From NCBI GenBank assembly GCA_015056625.1, contig SVFY01000006.1, forward strand, positions 1-64,000: DNA of 64,000 bases. Reading direction: 5' to 3'. The notes under the pieces are model-generated. The model was not told the DNA's origin. It saw only the letters and a program-made list of their open reading frames with translations, and made no database searches. The translations under genes and the position numbers were made by a program. Source of the stretch: Butyrivibrio sp. (GTDB taxonomy: Bacteria; Bacillota; Clostridia; Lachnospirales; Lachnospiraceae). This document shows, piece after piece, positions 49,973 to 58,581 of the stretch; position 1 is the stretch's first letter; each line of letters opens with the position of its first letter.

Positions 49973-51682
49973 TCATTCCCCTGTTGGCGCTTTTTCAAGG
50001 TAAGGAAGAGTTACGATCATAACTGTTCCTCCCTCAGATGGCCTTATGGCCATAACCCCATACTCTTTTCCGTAGTAGAGTCTTATTATGGTGTTGACAT
50101 TGTTAAGTCCAAGATGCCCTTCCAAAGTCTTGGTATCATCTGTGTTTAAGGCTGTCAGCATCTCATCGCTGATGCCCTTGCCATCGTCCTGAACTGATAT
50201 CTTAAGAAGATCCTTTCCATCCTGCTGCTGACGCATGGCAGCTATATAAATGTGGCCGTTGTCCATTTCATCCATTCCATGGATGATGGCATTTTCAACA
50301 ATGGGCTGCAGTATCAGCTTAGGGATCACCGCTTCCTCCACTTCCATCGGAACATCAATCGTAATGTCGAACTTATCATCAAATCTGATCCTTTGAATAT
50401 CGCAGTAGTTCTCGATAAGCTTAAGCTCCTGCGAAAGCTTGCAGAACTGCTTTTCCGAGATGCTGGTCCTTAGGATCCCCGCGAGGGAAGCTGACATTGT
50501 AGCAACCTCCGGAACATTGTTTGCCTTGGCAACCCACTTGATGGTATCTAAGGTGTTATATAAAAAGTGTGGATTTAGCTGGGCCTGCATCATCTTGATC
50601 CTGGTCTCATTTACCGTTCTTTCAGCCTGGACCCGCTCTTCCATGGTGTCCTTAAGCTGCGTTGTCATCTTGTTAAAGCCAACTGCCAGCTGCTCAAACT
50701 CATCTTCTCTTTCAAGCTCTATCTTGGCGTCAAAGTCTCCTTTCCTGAAACGCTTCATGCCCTGAGCAAGAACGCTGATCGGCTTGGAAACATAGTTACT
50801 TAATCTGTTGGCTACAAAAAGACATATCAGCACACTTGCGACAGCCAAGAAGATGATTATCTGATATCCCGCTCTGACAGCTGTTTCATCCAGAGCTGGC
50901 GGGGTGATGTAGATCCCAAGAAGTCCTGTTTCTCCAATTTCATTTATATATACGTTGCTGTCAAAGCCCTGGTTGTAAAGCTCTCCTCCAAAGAAGTTTT
51001 CTCTGATAAGCGTAAGGGCCGTTTTATCTTTTGCTGAGCCCAAAAGGCAAAAGGGCCTAAGAAACTGGTTAGTCAGCATGAATCCATCGTTGGCATTAAG
51101 AAGACCCGACAGCTGCGATTCAAGCTCTGCCTGCTCAATCCTTATAACAACAAATCCTGGGACATCACCCTTTGCCACCTGCCGTGCAACCATAAGGGCT
51201 CCGCCACTTCCTGACGCATCACCCGAATCTAACGTGTAGATGACCTTGCCCTCATTGTCCGATGCTTCTTTAAGAACCGAGTAGTATAGCGGAAGTTTGG
51301 CGGATTTATATCCGCTTCTTGTGCTGTACATGCAGATTTCTCCAAGGTATAAGTCAACCACCGCAAAATCTCTCACCTGCCTGGTTTCCTCATAGAGCGC
51401 AGTGTATATGTTAAGTGAGTTTTTCCTTCCTTTGGAAAAAGAGTCTGTGAGCACAGCATTAGATGAAATACCATCGATAGTGCCTTCCACACCTTCCAGT
51501 ATCTCGCCAAGCTTTTTTTCAATCATGGCTTCCTGCTTGGAATCCCTAAGCTCGTAGTCCGCTCTGATCCTAGCCTGGAACCCCTGAACAGTAAGAATGC
51601 CTCCGCCGATGACAAGGATAAGAGTAACTGCAAGAAAGGTTATGAACATCTGCCTTTTAAAAGACTGTCTGACAAATCCCAT
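49973..51682 (-). CDS. YesM-type sensor histidine kinase
   Basis: A 569-residue membrane kinase. TM1 is at about 11-31, an extracellular domain at 32-275, TM2 at about 278-298, HAMP to about 355, the His_kinase region with NPHFLYNTLDTIKWVAKANN and an ATPase domain with QPIVENAIIHG and DDGKGIS. It starts one base after the preceding lipoprotein gene (TGATATG) with GGAGG before it. The three-gene order resembles the PgtC-PgtB-PgtA set, where a binding protein feeds a signal to the kinase. Confidence 0.93.
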   Translation of the reverse strand: MGFVRQSFKRQMFITFLAVTLILVIGGGILTVQGFQARIRADYELRDSKQEAMIEKKLGEILEGVEGTIDGISSNAVLTDSFSKGRKNSLNIYTALYEETRQVRDFAVVDLYLGEICMYSTRSGYKSAKLPLYYSVLKEASDNEGKVIYTLDSGDASGSGGALMVARQVAKGDVPGFVVIRIEQAELESQLSGLLNANDGFMLTNQFLRPFCLLGSAKDKTALTLIRENFFGGELYNQGFDSNVYINEIGETGLLGIYITPPALDETAVRAGYQIIIFLAVASVLICLFVANRLSNYVSKPISVLAQGMKRFRKGDFDAKIELEREDEFEQLAVGFNKMTTQLKDTMEERVQAERTVNETRIKMMQAQLNPHFLYNTLDTIKWVAKANNVPEVATMSASLAGILRTSISEKQFCKLSQELKLIENYCDIQRIRFDDKFDITIDVPMEVEEAVIPKLILQPIVENAIIHGMDEMDNGHIYIAAMRQQQDGKDLLKISVQDDGKGISDEMLTALNTDDTKTLEGHLGLNNVNTIIRLYYGKEYGVMAIRPSEGGTVMIVTLPYLEKAPTGE

Positions 51683-51683
51683 A

Positions 51684-52742
51684 TCACTGCCCTCCTTTTT
51701 CAGAGAGCTGATCCCACAGGGAAAAGACATCCATCTCTTCTTTTGCAGATTTCTTTACGTCAAAGTCTATCTGATCAAGAGAATTACTAAAGGAGTTTTC
51801 AAGATCTGTACGTACAGATCTCCTGTAGAAATTCTCAACTGCATATTCCTGGGTGTCGTGGCTTACGATAAAATCTATGAACTTTCCAGCATTGTAGCTA
51901 TGGGGCGCATTTTTGACCATAGCGCACCCGTCCGGAACTGCACTGGTGCCATCCTCCGGAACGAGCATGGAGATATCTTCTCCCAGATCGATCCCCTTTT
52001 TTGCAGTTTCTTCAAGGGTTATCCCTATTAAAAAATCTCCGTTTGAAACTTCAGGAACCACCTGACCAGATGAAGAAAGAACTCTTCCGCCCAGCTGGTC
52101 GTAAAATTCAGGCAAAATCTCTTTTGCATCCCTATGAAGGATCTGCTCCATGGTGGAAATAATAGTATAGCTGGTTCCAGAGTTATGGATATCAGCGAAA
52201 GCTATCTGCCCCTTCCACTTTTCATCAAACAGCTCCTCCCAGGTCTTGGGAACTTCAGAGTAGGACACAAGTTTTTTATTGTATATAAAGACTATTGGCA
52301 GCTCAGTAAATGCCGTCCAGTAGTTATCTCTGTCAACGTAAGTTTGATCAAGATCCTCTTTTCCCTGGACCTCATATGGCATAAAGAGATCCTTTTGGGC
52401 TTCATAGCTCTCAATACCACCGCCAAACATGATGTCGCATTTTCCCTCATCAAGGCAACTTCTTACTTCTGAAAACATTTCAGCTGTTCCGCCTGCATGG
52501 ATCTCAACCCATATTCCTGTGCGGTTCTCAAACTCTCTGATGATGGGAAGGTACACCTCTTCCTTATGAGAAGTGTAGACTATAAGCTGTTTCTCCTCCG
52601 GAACATTGTATTTTTCAGAGATATACTCAATCTGGGCTTGTCGCTCACTGTTTCCACAGGAAGTAAGCAGAAGTGTCATCACCTCTGCCACGAATAATGC
52701 GGTTATTCTTCTAAAGACCTTTATTATTCCTGCCTTTGTCAT
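51684..52742 (-). CDS. Solute-binding lipoprotein acting as kinase sensor partner (PgtC-like)
   Basis: A 352-residue binding protein of the iron(III)/phosphonate (family 1 Fbp) type. The lipobox is LTSC (Cys about 29). Typical motifs are LIVYTSHKEEVYLPIIREFENRTGI, CDIMFGGGIESY, LPIVFIYNKKL, FADIHNSGTSYTII and DGCAMVKNAPH. It is the first gene of the regulator operon and no permease follows directly. Inferred role: ligand-bound form modulates the membrane kinase. It could also serve the importer as a second binding protein. Confidence 0.82.
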   Translation of the reverse strand: MTKAGIIKVFRRITALFVAEVMTLLLTSCGNSERQAQIEYISEKYNVPEEKQLIVYTSHKEEVYLPIIREFENRTGIWVEIHAGGTAEMFSEVRSCLDEGKCDIMFGGGIESYEAQKDLFMPYEVQGKEDLDQTYVDRDNYWTAFTELPIVFIYNKKLVSYSEVPKTWEELFDEKWKGQIAFADIHNSGTSYTIISTMEQILHRDAKEILPEFYDQLGGRVLSSSGQVVPEVSNGDFLIGITLEETAKKGIDLGEDISMLVPEDGTSAVPDGCAMVKNAPHSYNAGKFIDFIVSHDTQEYAVENFYRRSVRTDLENSFSNSLDQIDFDVKKSAKEEMDVFSLWDQLSEKGGQ

Positions 52743-52839
52743 ATCATCCTGTTTCTTAATATCTATTCAAAATTTTGCGATAATCTTTTTGCCTTATTTT
52801 ACTATACTACCACGCCGACGTGCACCTTGCTTACCTTGA

Positions 52840-52867
52840 TTTACGCTTAACTTTGTGATAATATACT
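52840..52867 (+). promoter_or_regulatory. Promoter of tRNA-Arg
   Basis: TTTACG (52840-52845), 16 bp, TATACT (52862-52867), with a predicted start a few bases before the mature tRNA. Confidence 0.6.
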
Positions 52868-52875
52868 TATTGCGT

Positions 52876-52949
52876 GTTTCCGTAGCTCAGCAGGATAGAG
52901 CGTTCGCCTCCTAAGCGAAAGGTCGTGCGTTCGAATCGCATCGGGAACA
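52876..52949 (+). tRNA. tRNA-Arg(CCT)
   Basis: A full cloverleaf of 74 nt. Acceptor GTTTCCG pairs with CGGGAAC (one G-U), discriminator A. D-arm AGCTCAGCAGGATAGAGC, anticodon stem TTCGC/GCGAA with loop CTCCTAA (anticodon CCT), variable AGGTC and T-arm GTGCG-TTCGAAT-CGCAT. CCA is not encoded. Confidence 0.95.
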
Positions 52950-52972
52950 TTCGTGAAGGCTACAAGCCATGC

Positions 52973-53036
52973 AAAAAAATAGATAATCCAACTCGTGGGA
53001 GTTTACTCACAAACGAGTCGGATTATCTATTTTTTT
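52973..53036 (+). terminator. Long hairpin terminator after tRNA-Arg
   Basis: Arms of 24 bases (52973-52996 and 53013-53036) match with one mismatch; the left arm begins with seven A and the right arm ends with seven T. The inner loop holds a further GGAGT/ACTC stem. It is longer than a usual tRNA terminator. Confidence 0.85.
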
Positions 53037-53059
53037 ATAGGGCGCCAGCCCGCGACGAA

Positions 53060-53167
53060 GGAAGCTTTGCTTCCGAGTTCGCTCATGGCGGCAGAGGAAG
53101 CTCTGCTTCCGAGTTCGCGCATGACGACAGAGGAAGCTCTGCTTCCGAGTTCGCCCATGGCGACAAA
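53060..53167. repeat. Three tandem 36-bp repeats with internal palindrome
   Basis: Units start at 53060, 53096 and 53132. Each begins with the palindrome GGAAGCTCTGCTTCC (first copy GGAAGCTTTGCTTCC), then GAGTTCGC, then CATG and CGACAGA-like bases, with only a few differences between copies. The 36-bp period keeps a reading frame open on both strands, giving 12-residue repeats, but no start, ribosome site or protein family supports translation. REP-like or recombination-type repeat is the cautious name. Confidence 0.8.
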
Positions 53168-53185
53168 AGAAAGCACTTTTTGTCG
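53161..53185. repeat. Short inverted repeat flanking the repeat array
   Basis: CGACAAAA and TTTTTGTCG pair across GAAAGCAC right after the third 36-bp unit. It may be the end of the repeat element or a weak terminator. Confidence 0.5.
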
Positions 53186-53241
53186 GGAACAGTATATACA
53201 AGACCTCTATACTTTAGTTACAATCAAGTTGGAGGTTACAA

Positions 53242-54090
53242 ATGAACTGGACCAAGATCATTGAAGATGCCATTAACTTTATCGAAGAAAACATCACTGA
53301 AGATCTGACAGTTGGCAGGATTGCTCAGGAAGTAAATACATCCGCTTTTTACTTCCAGAAAGGCTTTTCCATGCTATGCGGATACACTGTCGGCGAATAT
53401 GTCAGGATGAGAAGGCTGTCTCTTGCCGGAGAAGAGCTTGTTTCATCTGATATCAAGGTGATCGATCTTGCTGTTAAGTATGGATATGATTCAGCAGACA
53501 GCTTCACTAAGGCGTTTTCAAGATTCCATGGAAGCACTCCAACTGATGTAAGACTTGGTGGTGCAAGCATAAAAGCTTTTGCGCCACTTCACATTAAACT
53601 GACTTTAGATGGAGGAAAAACTATGGAGTACAAGATTGTAAAGAAACCAGCATTTAAGGTAATGGGTGTTTCAAAGATTGTTGGATATGGAAATGGCTAC
53701 AGCGATATCCCTAAGTTCTGGGACGAAGTTTTTGCAAAGCCTGATAATAAGATCATGGGCGTATATGGTGTATGTCTTGATGATGAGGTTCCAGGAGATG
53801 AATTCCGCTACATGATAGCTGATGACTTCAACGAGGAACTAGCTACTGCAGAAAGCTTTGTGGTAAAAGAAATCCCGGAATACACCTGGGCAGTATTCCC
53901 CTGCCGCGGTGCAATGCCACAGGCTCTTCAGAGTGTAAACTCGCAGGTGTTCAACGAGTGGCTTCCTGCTAGCAGCTACGAGATCGCCGCAGGCTTTAAT
54001 ATTGAATTCTACACCGACGAAAAGAAATATCCACTTGGATCACAGGATCCCGAGTATTACTCAGAGATATGGGTTCCTGTTAAAGCTTAA
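53242..54090 (+). CDS. AraC-family regulator with GyrI-like ligand domain
   Basis: A 282-residue regulator. The AraC domain (about 8-108) has two HTH motifs (LTVGRIAQEVNTSAFYFQ and VIDLAVKYGYDSADSFTKAF) and the C-terminal part (about 130-282) is a GyrI/Rob-like small-molecule binding domain. Homologues often control multidrug efflux. No efflux gene adjoins it. GGAGG lies 6 bases before the ATG. Confidence 0.9.
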   Translation: MNWTKIIEDAINFIEENITEDLTVGRIAQEVNTSAFYFQKGFSMLCGYTVGEYVRMRRLSLAGEELVSSDIKVIDLAVKYGYDSADSFTKAFSRFHGSTPTDVRLGGASIKAFAPLHIKLTLDGGKTMEYKIVKKPAFKVMGVSKIVGYGNGYSDIPKFWDEVFAKPDNKIMGVYGVCLDDEVPGDEFRYMIADDFNEELATAESFVVKEIPEYTWAVFPCRGAMPQALQSVNSQVFNEWLPASSYEIAAGFNIEFYTDEKKYPLGSQDPEYYSEIWVPVKA

Positions 54091-54139
54091 AAATAATAAA
54101 AGAAAACAGCGGAAAATACGTTCTTGTATTTACCGCTGT
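54091..54139 (-). terminator. Terminator of the PAS-GGDEF gene
   Basis: ACAGCGG...CCGCTGT with inner AAATAC/GTATT (54106-54139), followed on the minus strand by TTTTCTTTTATTATTTTT. It lies 80 bases past the gene's stop. The plus-strand AraC gene ends just left of it. Confidence 0.75.
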
Positions 54140-54219
54140 AAATGTAGTATTTCTGGTAGTTCTGGTTCTGACATACATTGTTTTTGAAAGAATTAAATTC
54201 TGAAATATTAACCCCGCTA

Positions 54220-55584
54220 TTATTTCAGGTCACTGGAAAACTCCAAAAGACTTGTGATGTATACCAAATCTGCAAGACTTGCTTCCGATAGTCTGCAGGC
54301 GCTGTCTTTTCGGCTTATAAATGTCAAATAGCCATCAAAATCATCTGTGGTTAAAAGACACACTACCATGCTTCTGAAGGCCTTTTCATCCATAAAGCTG
54401 TAAATATCAGCTTTTTTCTCCTTGTCAATTTCGTGGATGTTGACCACAGCCATCCTGTTAGCATCAAAAAAAGCTGTTATGTTTTCTGAGGCCAGTATTG
54501 GAAGCTGCGTTTCTGATGAATTAATTATGACCTTATCTTTCTCAACATTTTTCTCAATACCTGCCACACTTTTATAGTCGGCCTTTTTGATCACATAGAT
54601 GTAATCGATGTCATATGTTTTTGACACCCTCTCAATTATCTCACGTATGGTATGACTCTTCCCTGTAAGATAGTCCCTCATAAGGTCTCTTATCATTCTG
54701 ACCTTGGATGAGTTCATGGCAAGATGCTCAACCGGAGTTACCATCTTTCCATTAAGTCCGATTATTCCATGAACTTGGGGCTGATAAATTATATATCTGT
54801 TTCTGCCTTTGATCTTGGCAGTGTACAGCATATGATCAGCCAGCATAAAGAGGGAATCATAGTCCCTGGCATTATCCGGGAAAAGAGCTCCTCCAAGGGA
54901 TACGGTAATATCAAGCTTATCACCGTAGTTATGATACTTATCTCTTACCGTGTCCTTGATCTTTCCTAAAATCTCTCTGAGCTTGGCCTCTGTATTTATC
55001 TTCTCAAGAACCAGCATAAATTCATCTCCGCCGATCCTTCCCACTACTCCGTTTTCACCTACACAGTCCTGCAATATATGGGCCACGTCAATGATAACCT
55101 CATCTCCGCGCATATGTCCAAAGGTATCATTGACTGTTTTAAAATGATCTATGTCCATGAGAAATGTATAAAAAGACCCCGACTCCGGATCCTCTATCAG
55201 CTCGTGGAGATAATCGATCACAGCCTGCTTGCTCAAAAGCCCTGTCATCTTGTCATAGGTTCCACTTATGTTTTCTGACTTCATGATCTGAATGTCAGTC
55301 ATATCAAGAGTTATAGGGCCATCAAAGGCAAGGGATTTCTCTATGTTGGATGCCATCCAGTTCAGCTTGCCTATGTAAGTCCTGACTCTGAAACATGTAA
55401 AGCCTGTGCTCCCGGGATTTACTGCAAAAATCGCATTCCGAAGCTGCATCACATCCTGGGGAGGTATTATTTGATCCAGGTTAAAGATCTGGTCCGTACC
55501 GATATACTGTAAAAATACATCATTGCACTTAAGTACATTCAGATCTTTATCAATGGATATGTAGAATTTTTTGAATTGCTTCAT
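54220..55584 (-). CDS. Cytoplasmic diguanylate cyclase, PAS-GGDEF-C-terminal GAF-like
   Basis: A 454-residue soluble protein. The N-terminal PAS-like domain (1-105) is followed by GGDEF (about 110-270) with MTGLLSKQ, MDIDHFKTVNDTFGHMRGDE and active site GRIGGDEFML. The C-terminal half (about 295-450) looks like a GAF-type sensor (DIDYIYVIKKADYK, MVVCLLTTDDFDGYLTFIS). It should make cyclic di-GMP in answer to a cytoplasmic signal. It is cotranscribed with no obvious partner; deoD lies upstream on the same strand, 23 bp away. Confidence 0.9.
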   Translation of the reverse strand: MKQFKKFYISIDKDLNVLKCNDVFLQYIGTDQIFNLDQIIPPQDVMQLRNAIFAVNPGSTGFTCFRVRTYIGKLNWMASNIEKSLAFDGPITLDMTDIQIMKSENISGTYDKMTGLLSKQAVIDYLHELIEDPESGSFYTFLMDIDHFKTVNDTFGHMRGDEVIIDVAHILQDCVGENGVVGRIGGDEFMLVLEKINTEAKLREILGKIKDTVRDKYHNYGDKLDITVSLGGALFPDNARDYDSLFMLADHMLYTAKIKGRNRYIIYQPQVHGIIGLNGKMVTPVEHLAMNSSKVRMIRDLMRDYLTGKSHTIREIIERVSKTYDIDYIYVIKKADYKSVAGIEKNVEKDKVIINSSETQLPILASENITAFFDANRMAVVNIHEIDKEKKADIYSFMDEKAFRSMVVCLLTTDDFDGYLTFISRKDSACRLSEASLADLVYITSLLEFSSDLK

Positions 55585-55607
55585 ACGTTCTACCTCTTTT
55601 TTTCAAA

Positions 55608-56315
55608 TCAGAGCTGGATTGCTGTCTTAAGTGCGATCTCCATCATATCTGTAAAGCCTGTCTCTCTTTCTTTTGCAGAAAGATCCTGATCCTTAAACAG
55701 ATGGTCTGAACATGTAAGGATTGTAAGGGCATTCTTCTTGGCTTCTGCTGCATTCATGTAAAGAGCAGGTGTCTCCATCTCTACTGCAAGTGCGCCATAG
55801 TTTCTGTAGAGCTCGCTCTCATTGCACTTCTTGTAGAATGCATCTGAAGAAAGAACGTCTCCTACGTGGTATGTAACACCTTTCTCTTTAGCTATAGCTA
55901 CTGCCTTCTCCAAAATCTCAAAGCTTGCTGTAGGAGCAAAGGTTCCTGGAAGTCCGTACTGGAATCCATAGTTAGAATCTGTATGTGCGCCCTGAGCAAA
56001 GATAATGTCCATGACATTGACCTTGTCCTGAAGTCCGCCTGCACTTCCAACTCTGATGATGTTATCAACATCGTAGAAATTGAAGAGCTCGTAGGTGTAA
56101 ATACCAATTGAAGGAATGCCCATTCCGTGTCCCATTACAGACACTTCTTTTCCCTGGTATTTTCCGGTAAAGCCCAGCATTCCTCTCACTTCATTTACAC
56201 ACTTTACATCTGTAAGAAAATTCTCTGCTATAAATTTTGCTCTAAGTGGATCACCTGGCATGAGAACTGTTTTTGCGAAATCACCTTTTTCTGCACTGTT
56301 ATGTGGTGTTGCCAT
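55608..56315 (-). CDS. deoD: Purine-nucleoside phosphorylase, DeoD type
   Basis: A 235-residue hexameric phosphorylase for purine salvage that splits purine nucleosides with phosphate. Typical motifs are TVLMPGDPLRAKFIAENF, MGHGMGIPSIGIYTYEL, IIRVGSAGG, ALAVEMETPALYM and LTCSDHLF. AGGGAG precedes the ATG. It follows the DUF3881 gene by 20 bp. Confidence 0.96.
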   Translation of the reverse strand: MATPHNSAEKGDFAKTVLMPGDPLRAKFIAENFLTDVKCVNEVRGMLGFTGKYQGKEVSVMGHGMGIPSIGIYTYELFNFYDVDNIIRVGSAGGLQDKVNVMDIIFAQGAHTDSNYGFQYGLPGTFAPTASFEILEKAVAIAKEKGVTYHVGDVLSSDAFYKKCNESELYRNYGALAVEMETPALYMNAAEAKKNALTILTCSDHLFKDQDLSAKERETGFTDMMEIALKTAIQL

Positions 56316-56335
56316 AGTCTGTCTCCCTTCTTATT

Positions 56336-57223
56336 TTAGTTGGCATTTGGGAAATTGATAAATCCCTGCATCCAAATGTTACCTTTAAATCTCCTGCCTA
56401 CTGCAGGTTCTCCTAAAAGATCTGCCTCATTGATGCACACATCAAACTCAAGCTCATTGCAGTTGATCCTCATAATATGCACATTCTCTCCAGTGTAGCT
56501 GTTGGTAACCTTTCTGGTATCAATTACTTCTCCGAGAACCGAGTACTGATCACACTCTACGCCATAGGGCATGAAGTAAGTATCTACAAGGCTGTAGATA
56601 TCCTGCTTTCTGATCTTTTTGGAAAGAGTTGTATAAAGGTCCATATCATCCAGAGTCAGTGATTCGATGGCTGTCTCATCACCTCTTCTGGCGTTATTGA
56701 TCAGTTTATTTCTATAGTTTAATTTCTTTTTTGCCGCTTCCTTTTCTTCTTCAGTCTTGGCAATTGGCATCAGAATCTGTCCCTTTACCGACAAAGCTGA
56801 GAGATTAAGAGTTGTTCCTTTTATTGGGAACTTATCTTCATTCTCATACTTCACATATGGAATGATGTTCTGAAGATAGAAAATAAGCGTAACTCCTAGC
56901 CTGGGTTCATTGCAGACCCCTGCGTAGGAATAGGTCGCTGCATGTCTTTCAACATTCAGGTCCTCTTCTGTACTGACAGCTGATGGGATCAGATATGGAT
57001 AGTAGTATTCGTAAATGAACTTGTCCTCTTCGTCAAACTCTCCGCAGACTGCCAGACCTATGCTGTCAGCATAATCCCTGCAAAACTCTGCAAGCAGTAT
57101 TCCCTCACTGTTTGAAACATAAGCTCTTTTATCTGAATTCTGGATAGAGCTTGTTATAAGGCTTGTGAGCTCTTTTCTATTTTTAATTTGTGAAAACCCC
57201 ACGGCTCGCAAAAATTTATGCAA
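56336..57223 (-). CDS. DUF3881 family protein
   Basis: A 295-residue protein that opens MHKFLRAVGFSQIKNRKEL, the hallmark of DUF3881, a family of unknown role I know mainly from Lachnospiraceae. No TM helices. The middle has a helical EEEKEAAKKKLNYRNKLINN stretch. It lies between serS and deoD, each within about 20 bp, so is probably cotranscribed. No enzyme motif stands out. Confidence 0.85.
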   Translation of the reverse strand: MHKFLRAVGFSQIKNRKELTSLITSSIQNSDKRAYVSNSEGILLAEFCRDYADSIGLAVCGEFDEEDKFIYEYYYPYLIPSAVSTEEDLNVERHAATYSYAGVCNEPRLGVTLIFYLQNIIPYVKYENEDKFPIKGTTLNLSALSVKGQILMPIAKTEEEKEAAKKKLNYRNKLINNARRGDETAIESLTLDDMDLYTTLSKKIRKQDIYSLVDTYFMPYGVECDQYSVLGEVIDTRKVTNSYTGENVHIMRINCNELEFDVCINEADLLGEPAVGRRFKGNIWMQGFINFPNAN

Positions 57224-57241
57224 GGATCCATGACCTCTCTA

Positions 57242-58531
57242 TTACTTATTGTTTGGGATGAGAACTTCCTTGCCACCCATGTATGGACGAAGGACCTCAG
57301 GGATCTTAACTGATCCGTCAGCCTGAAGGTTGTTCTCAAGGAATGCGATAAGCATTCTTGGTGGTGCAACAACTGTGTTGTTAAGTGTGTGTGCAAGGTA
57401 GTTGCCATCCTTGCCCTTGATCCTGATCTTAAGTCTTCTAGCCTGCGCATCTCCAAGGTTAGAGCAGCTACCAACTTCGAAGTACTTCTTCTGTCTTGGT
57501 GACCAAGCCTCTACGTCGCAGCTCTTGCACTTAAGATCTGCAAGGTCTCCAGAGCAGCACTCAAGAGTTCTTACTGGGATATCAAGAGATCTGAACAGGT
57601 CAACTGTGTTCTGCCAGAGCTTGTCATACCAGGTCTTGGAATCTTCTGGCTTACAGATAACTACCATCTCCTGCTTCTCGAACTGGTGGATACGGTAAAC
57701 ACCTCTCTCCTCAATTCCATGAGCACCTTTCTCTTTTCTAAAGCAAGGTGAATAGCTGGTAAGTGTAAGAGGCATCTGCTCCTCAGGAACGATCTGGTCG
57801 ATGAACTTACCGATCATTGAATGCTCAGAAGTTCCGATGAGGTAAAGATCCTCGCCCTCGATCTTGTACATCATTGCTTCCATTTCTGGGAAGCTCATAA
57901 CACCTGCAACAACATTTCCATGGATCATGAAAGGTGGTACGCAGTATGTAAATCCTCTGTCGATCATGAAGTCTCTTGCATAGCTGATAACAGCTGAGTG
58001 AAGTCTTGCAATATCGCCCATGAGGTAATAAAATCCGTTACCTGCTACTCTTCTTGCTGCATCAAGGTCGATTCCAGCAAAGCTCTCCATGATATCTGTG
58101 TGATAAGGGATCTCAAAATCTGGAACAACTGGATCTCCATATTTCTGGATCTCAACATTTTCTGAATCATCTTTTCCGATAGGAACTGACTCGTCGATGA
58201 TCTGTGGGATGATCATCATCTTATTTGTTACCTGCTCATCAAGTTCCTTCTGCTTAGCCTCAAGCTCTTCGAGCTCTTTAGCTTCTTTAGCAACTTCATC
58301 CTTAAGTGCCATGGCCTCATCTTTTTTGCCCTGGCCCATTAAAGCACCAATTTCCTTGGAAATCTTATTTCTATGAGAGCGGATCTCATCAGCCTTCTGC
58401 TGATTGCTTCTTCTCTCCTCGTCAAGCTTTATCACTTCATCTACAAGCGGAAGCTTTTCGTCCTGGAACTTTTTCTTGATGTTTTCCCTAACTGCGTCAG
58501 GATTCTCTCTTAAGAATTTAATGTCGATCAT
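57242..58531 (-). CDS. serS: Seryl-tRNA synthetase
   Basis: A 429-residue class II synthetase. The N-terminal coiled-coil tRNA arm (about 25-105) includes NQQKADEIRSHRNKISKEIG. Motif 2 is in CFRKEKGAHGIEERGVYRIHQFEK and motif 3 in NNTVVAPPRMLIAFLEN. ATG at 58531 has GGAGGAGATCAAC before it; the open frame reaches 58546. Position next to DUF4446 and parB is the normal clostridial order. No T-box leader is seen in the 50 bases upstream. Confidence 0.97.
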   Translation of the reverse strand: MIDIKFLRENPDAVRENIKKKFQDEKLPLVDEVIKLDEERRSNQQKADEIRSHRNKISKEIGALMGQGKKDEAMALKDEVAKEAKELEELEAKQKELDEQVTNKMMIIPQIIDESVPIGKDDSENVEIQKYGDPVVPDFEIPYHTDIMESFAGIDLDAARRVAGNGFYYLMGDIARLHSAVISYARDFMIDRGFTYCVPPFMIHGNVVAGVMSFPEMEAMMYKIEGEDLYLIGTSEHSMIGKFIDQIVPEEQMPLTLTSYSPCFRKEKGAHGIEERGVYRIHQFEKQEMVVICKPEDSKTWYDKLWQNTVDLFRSLDIPVRTLECCSGDLADLKCKSCDVEAWSPRQKKYFEVGSCSNLGDAQARRLKIRIKGKDGNYLAHTLNNTVVAPPRMLIAFLENNLQADGSVKIPEVLRPYMGGKEVLIPNNK

Positions 58532-58581
58532 GTTGATCTCCTCCAACTTAATATATTTTAATCAATTTAATTTTATGCTTC

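Noticed and set aside
49207-52742. Iron-uptake operon by family name alone
   Set aside because: The binding proteins belong to the Fe3+/phosphonate class, but no iron-box or siderophore gene is present, so no substrate is assigned.
53060-53167. CRISPR-like array
   Set aside because: The units are contiguous 36-bp tandem copies with internal palindromes and no unique spacers; no cas gene is in the window.
52925-53245. Protein-coding gene with 12-residue repeats
   Set aside because: It begins inside tRNA-Arg and runs through a terminator hairpin; the open frame results from the 36-bp period.
58532-58581. T-box leader for serS
   Set aside because: Only 50 bases separate serS from the upstream gene and there is no T-box core.
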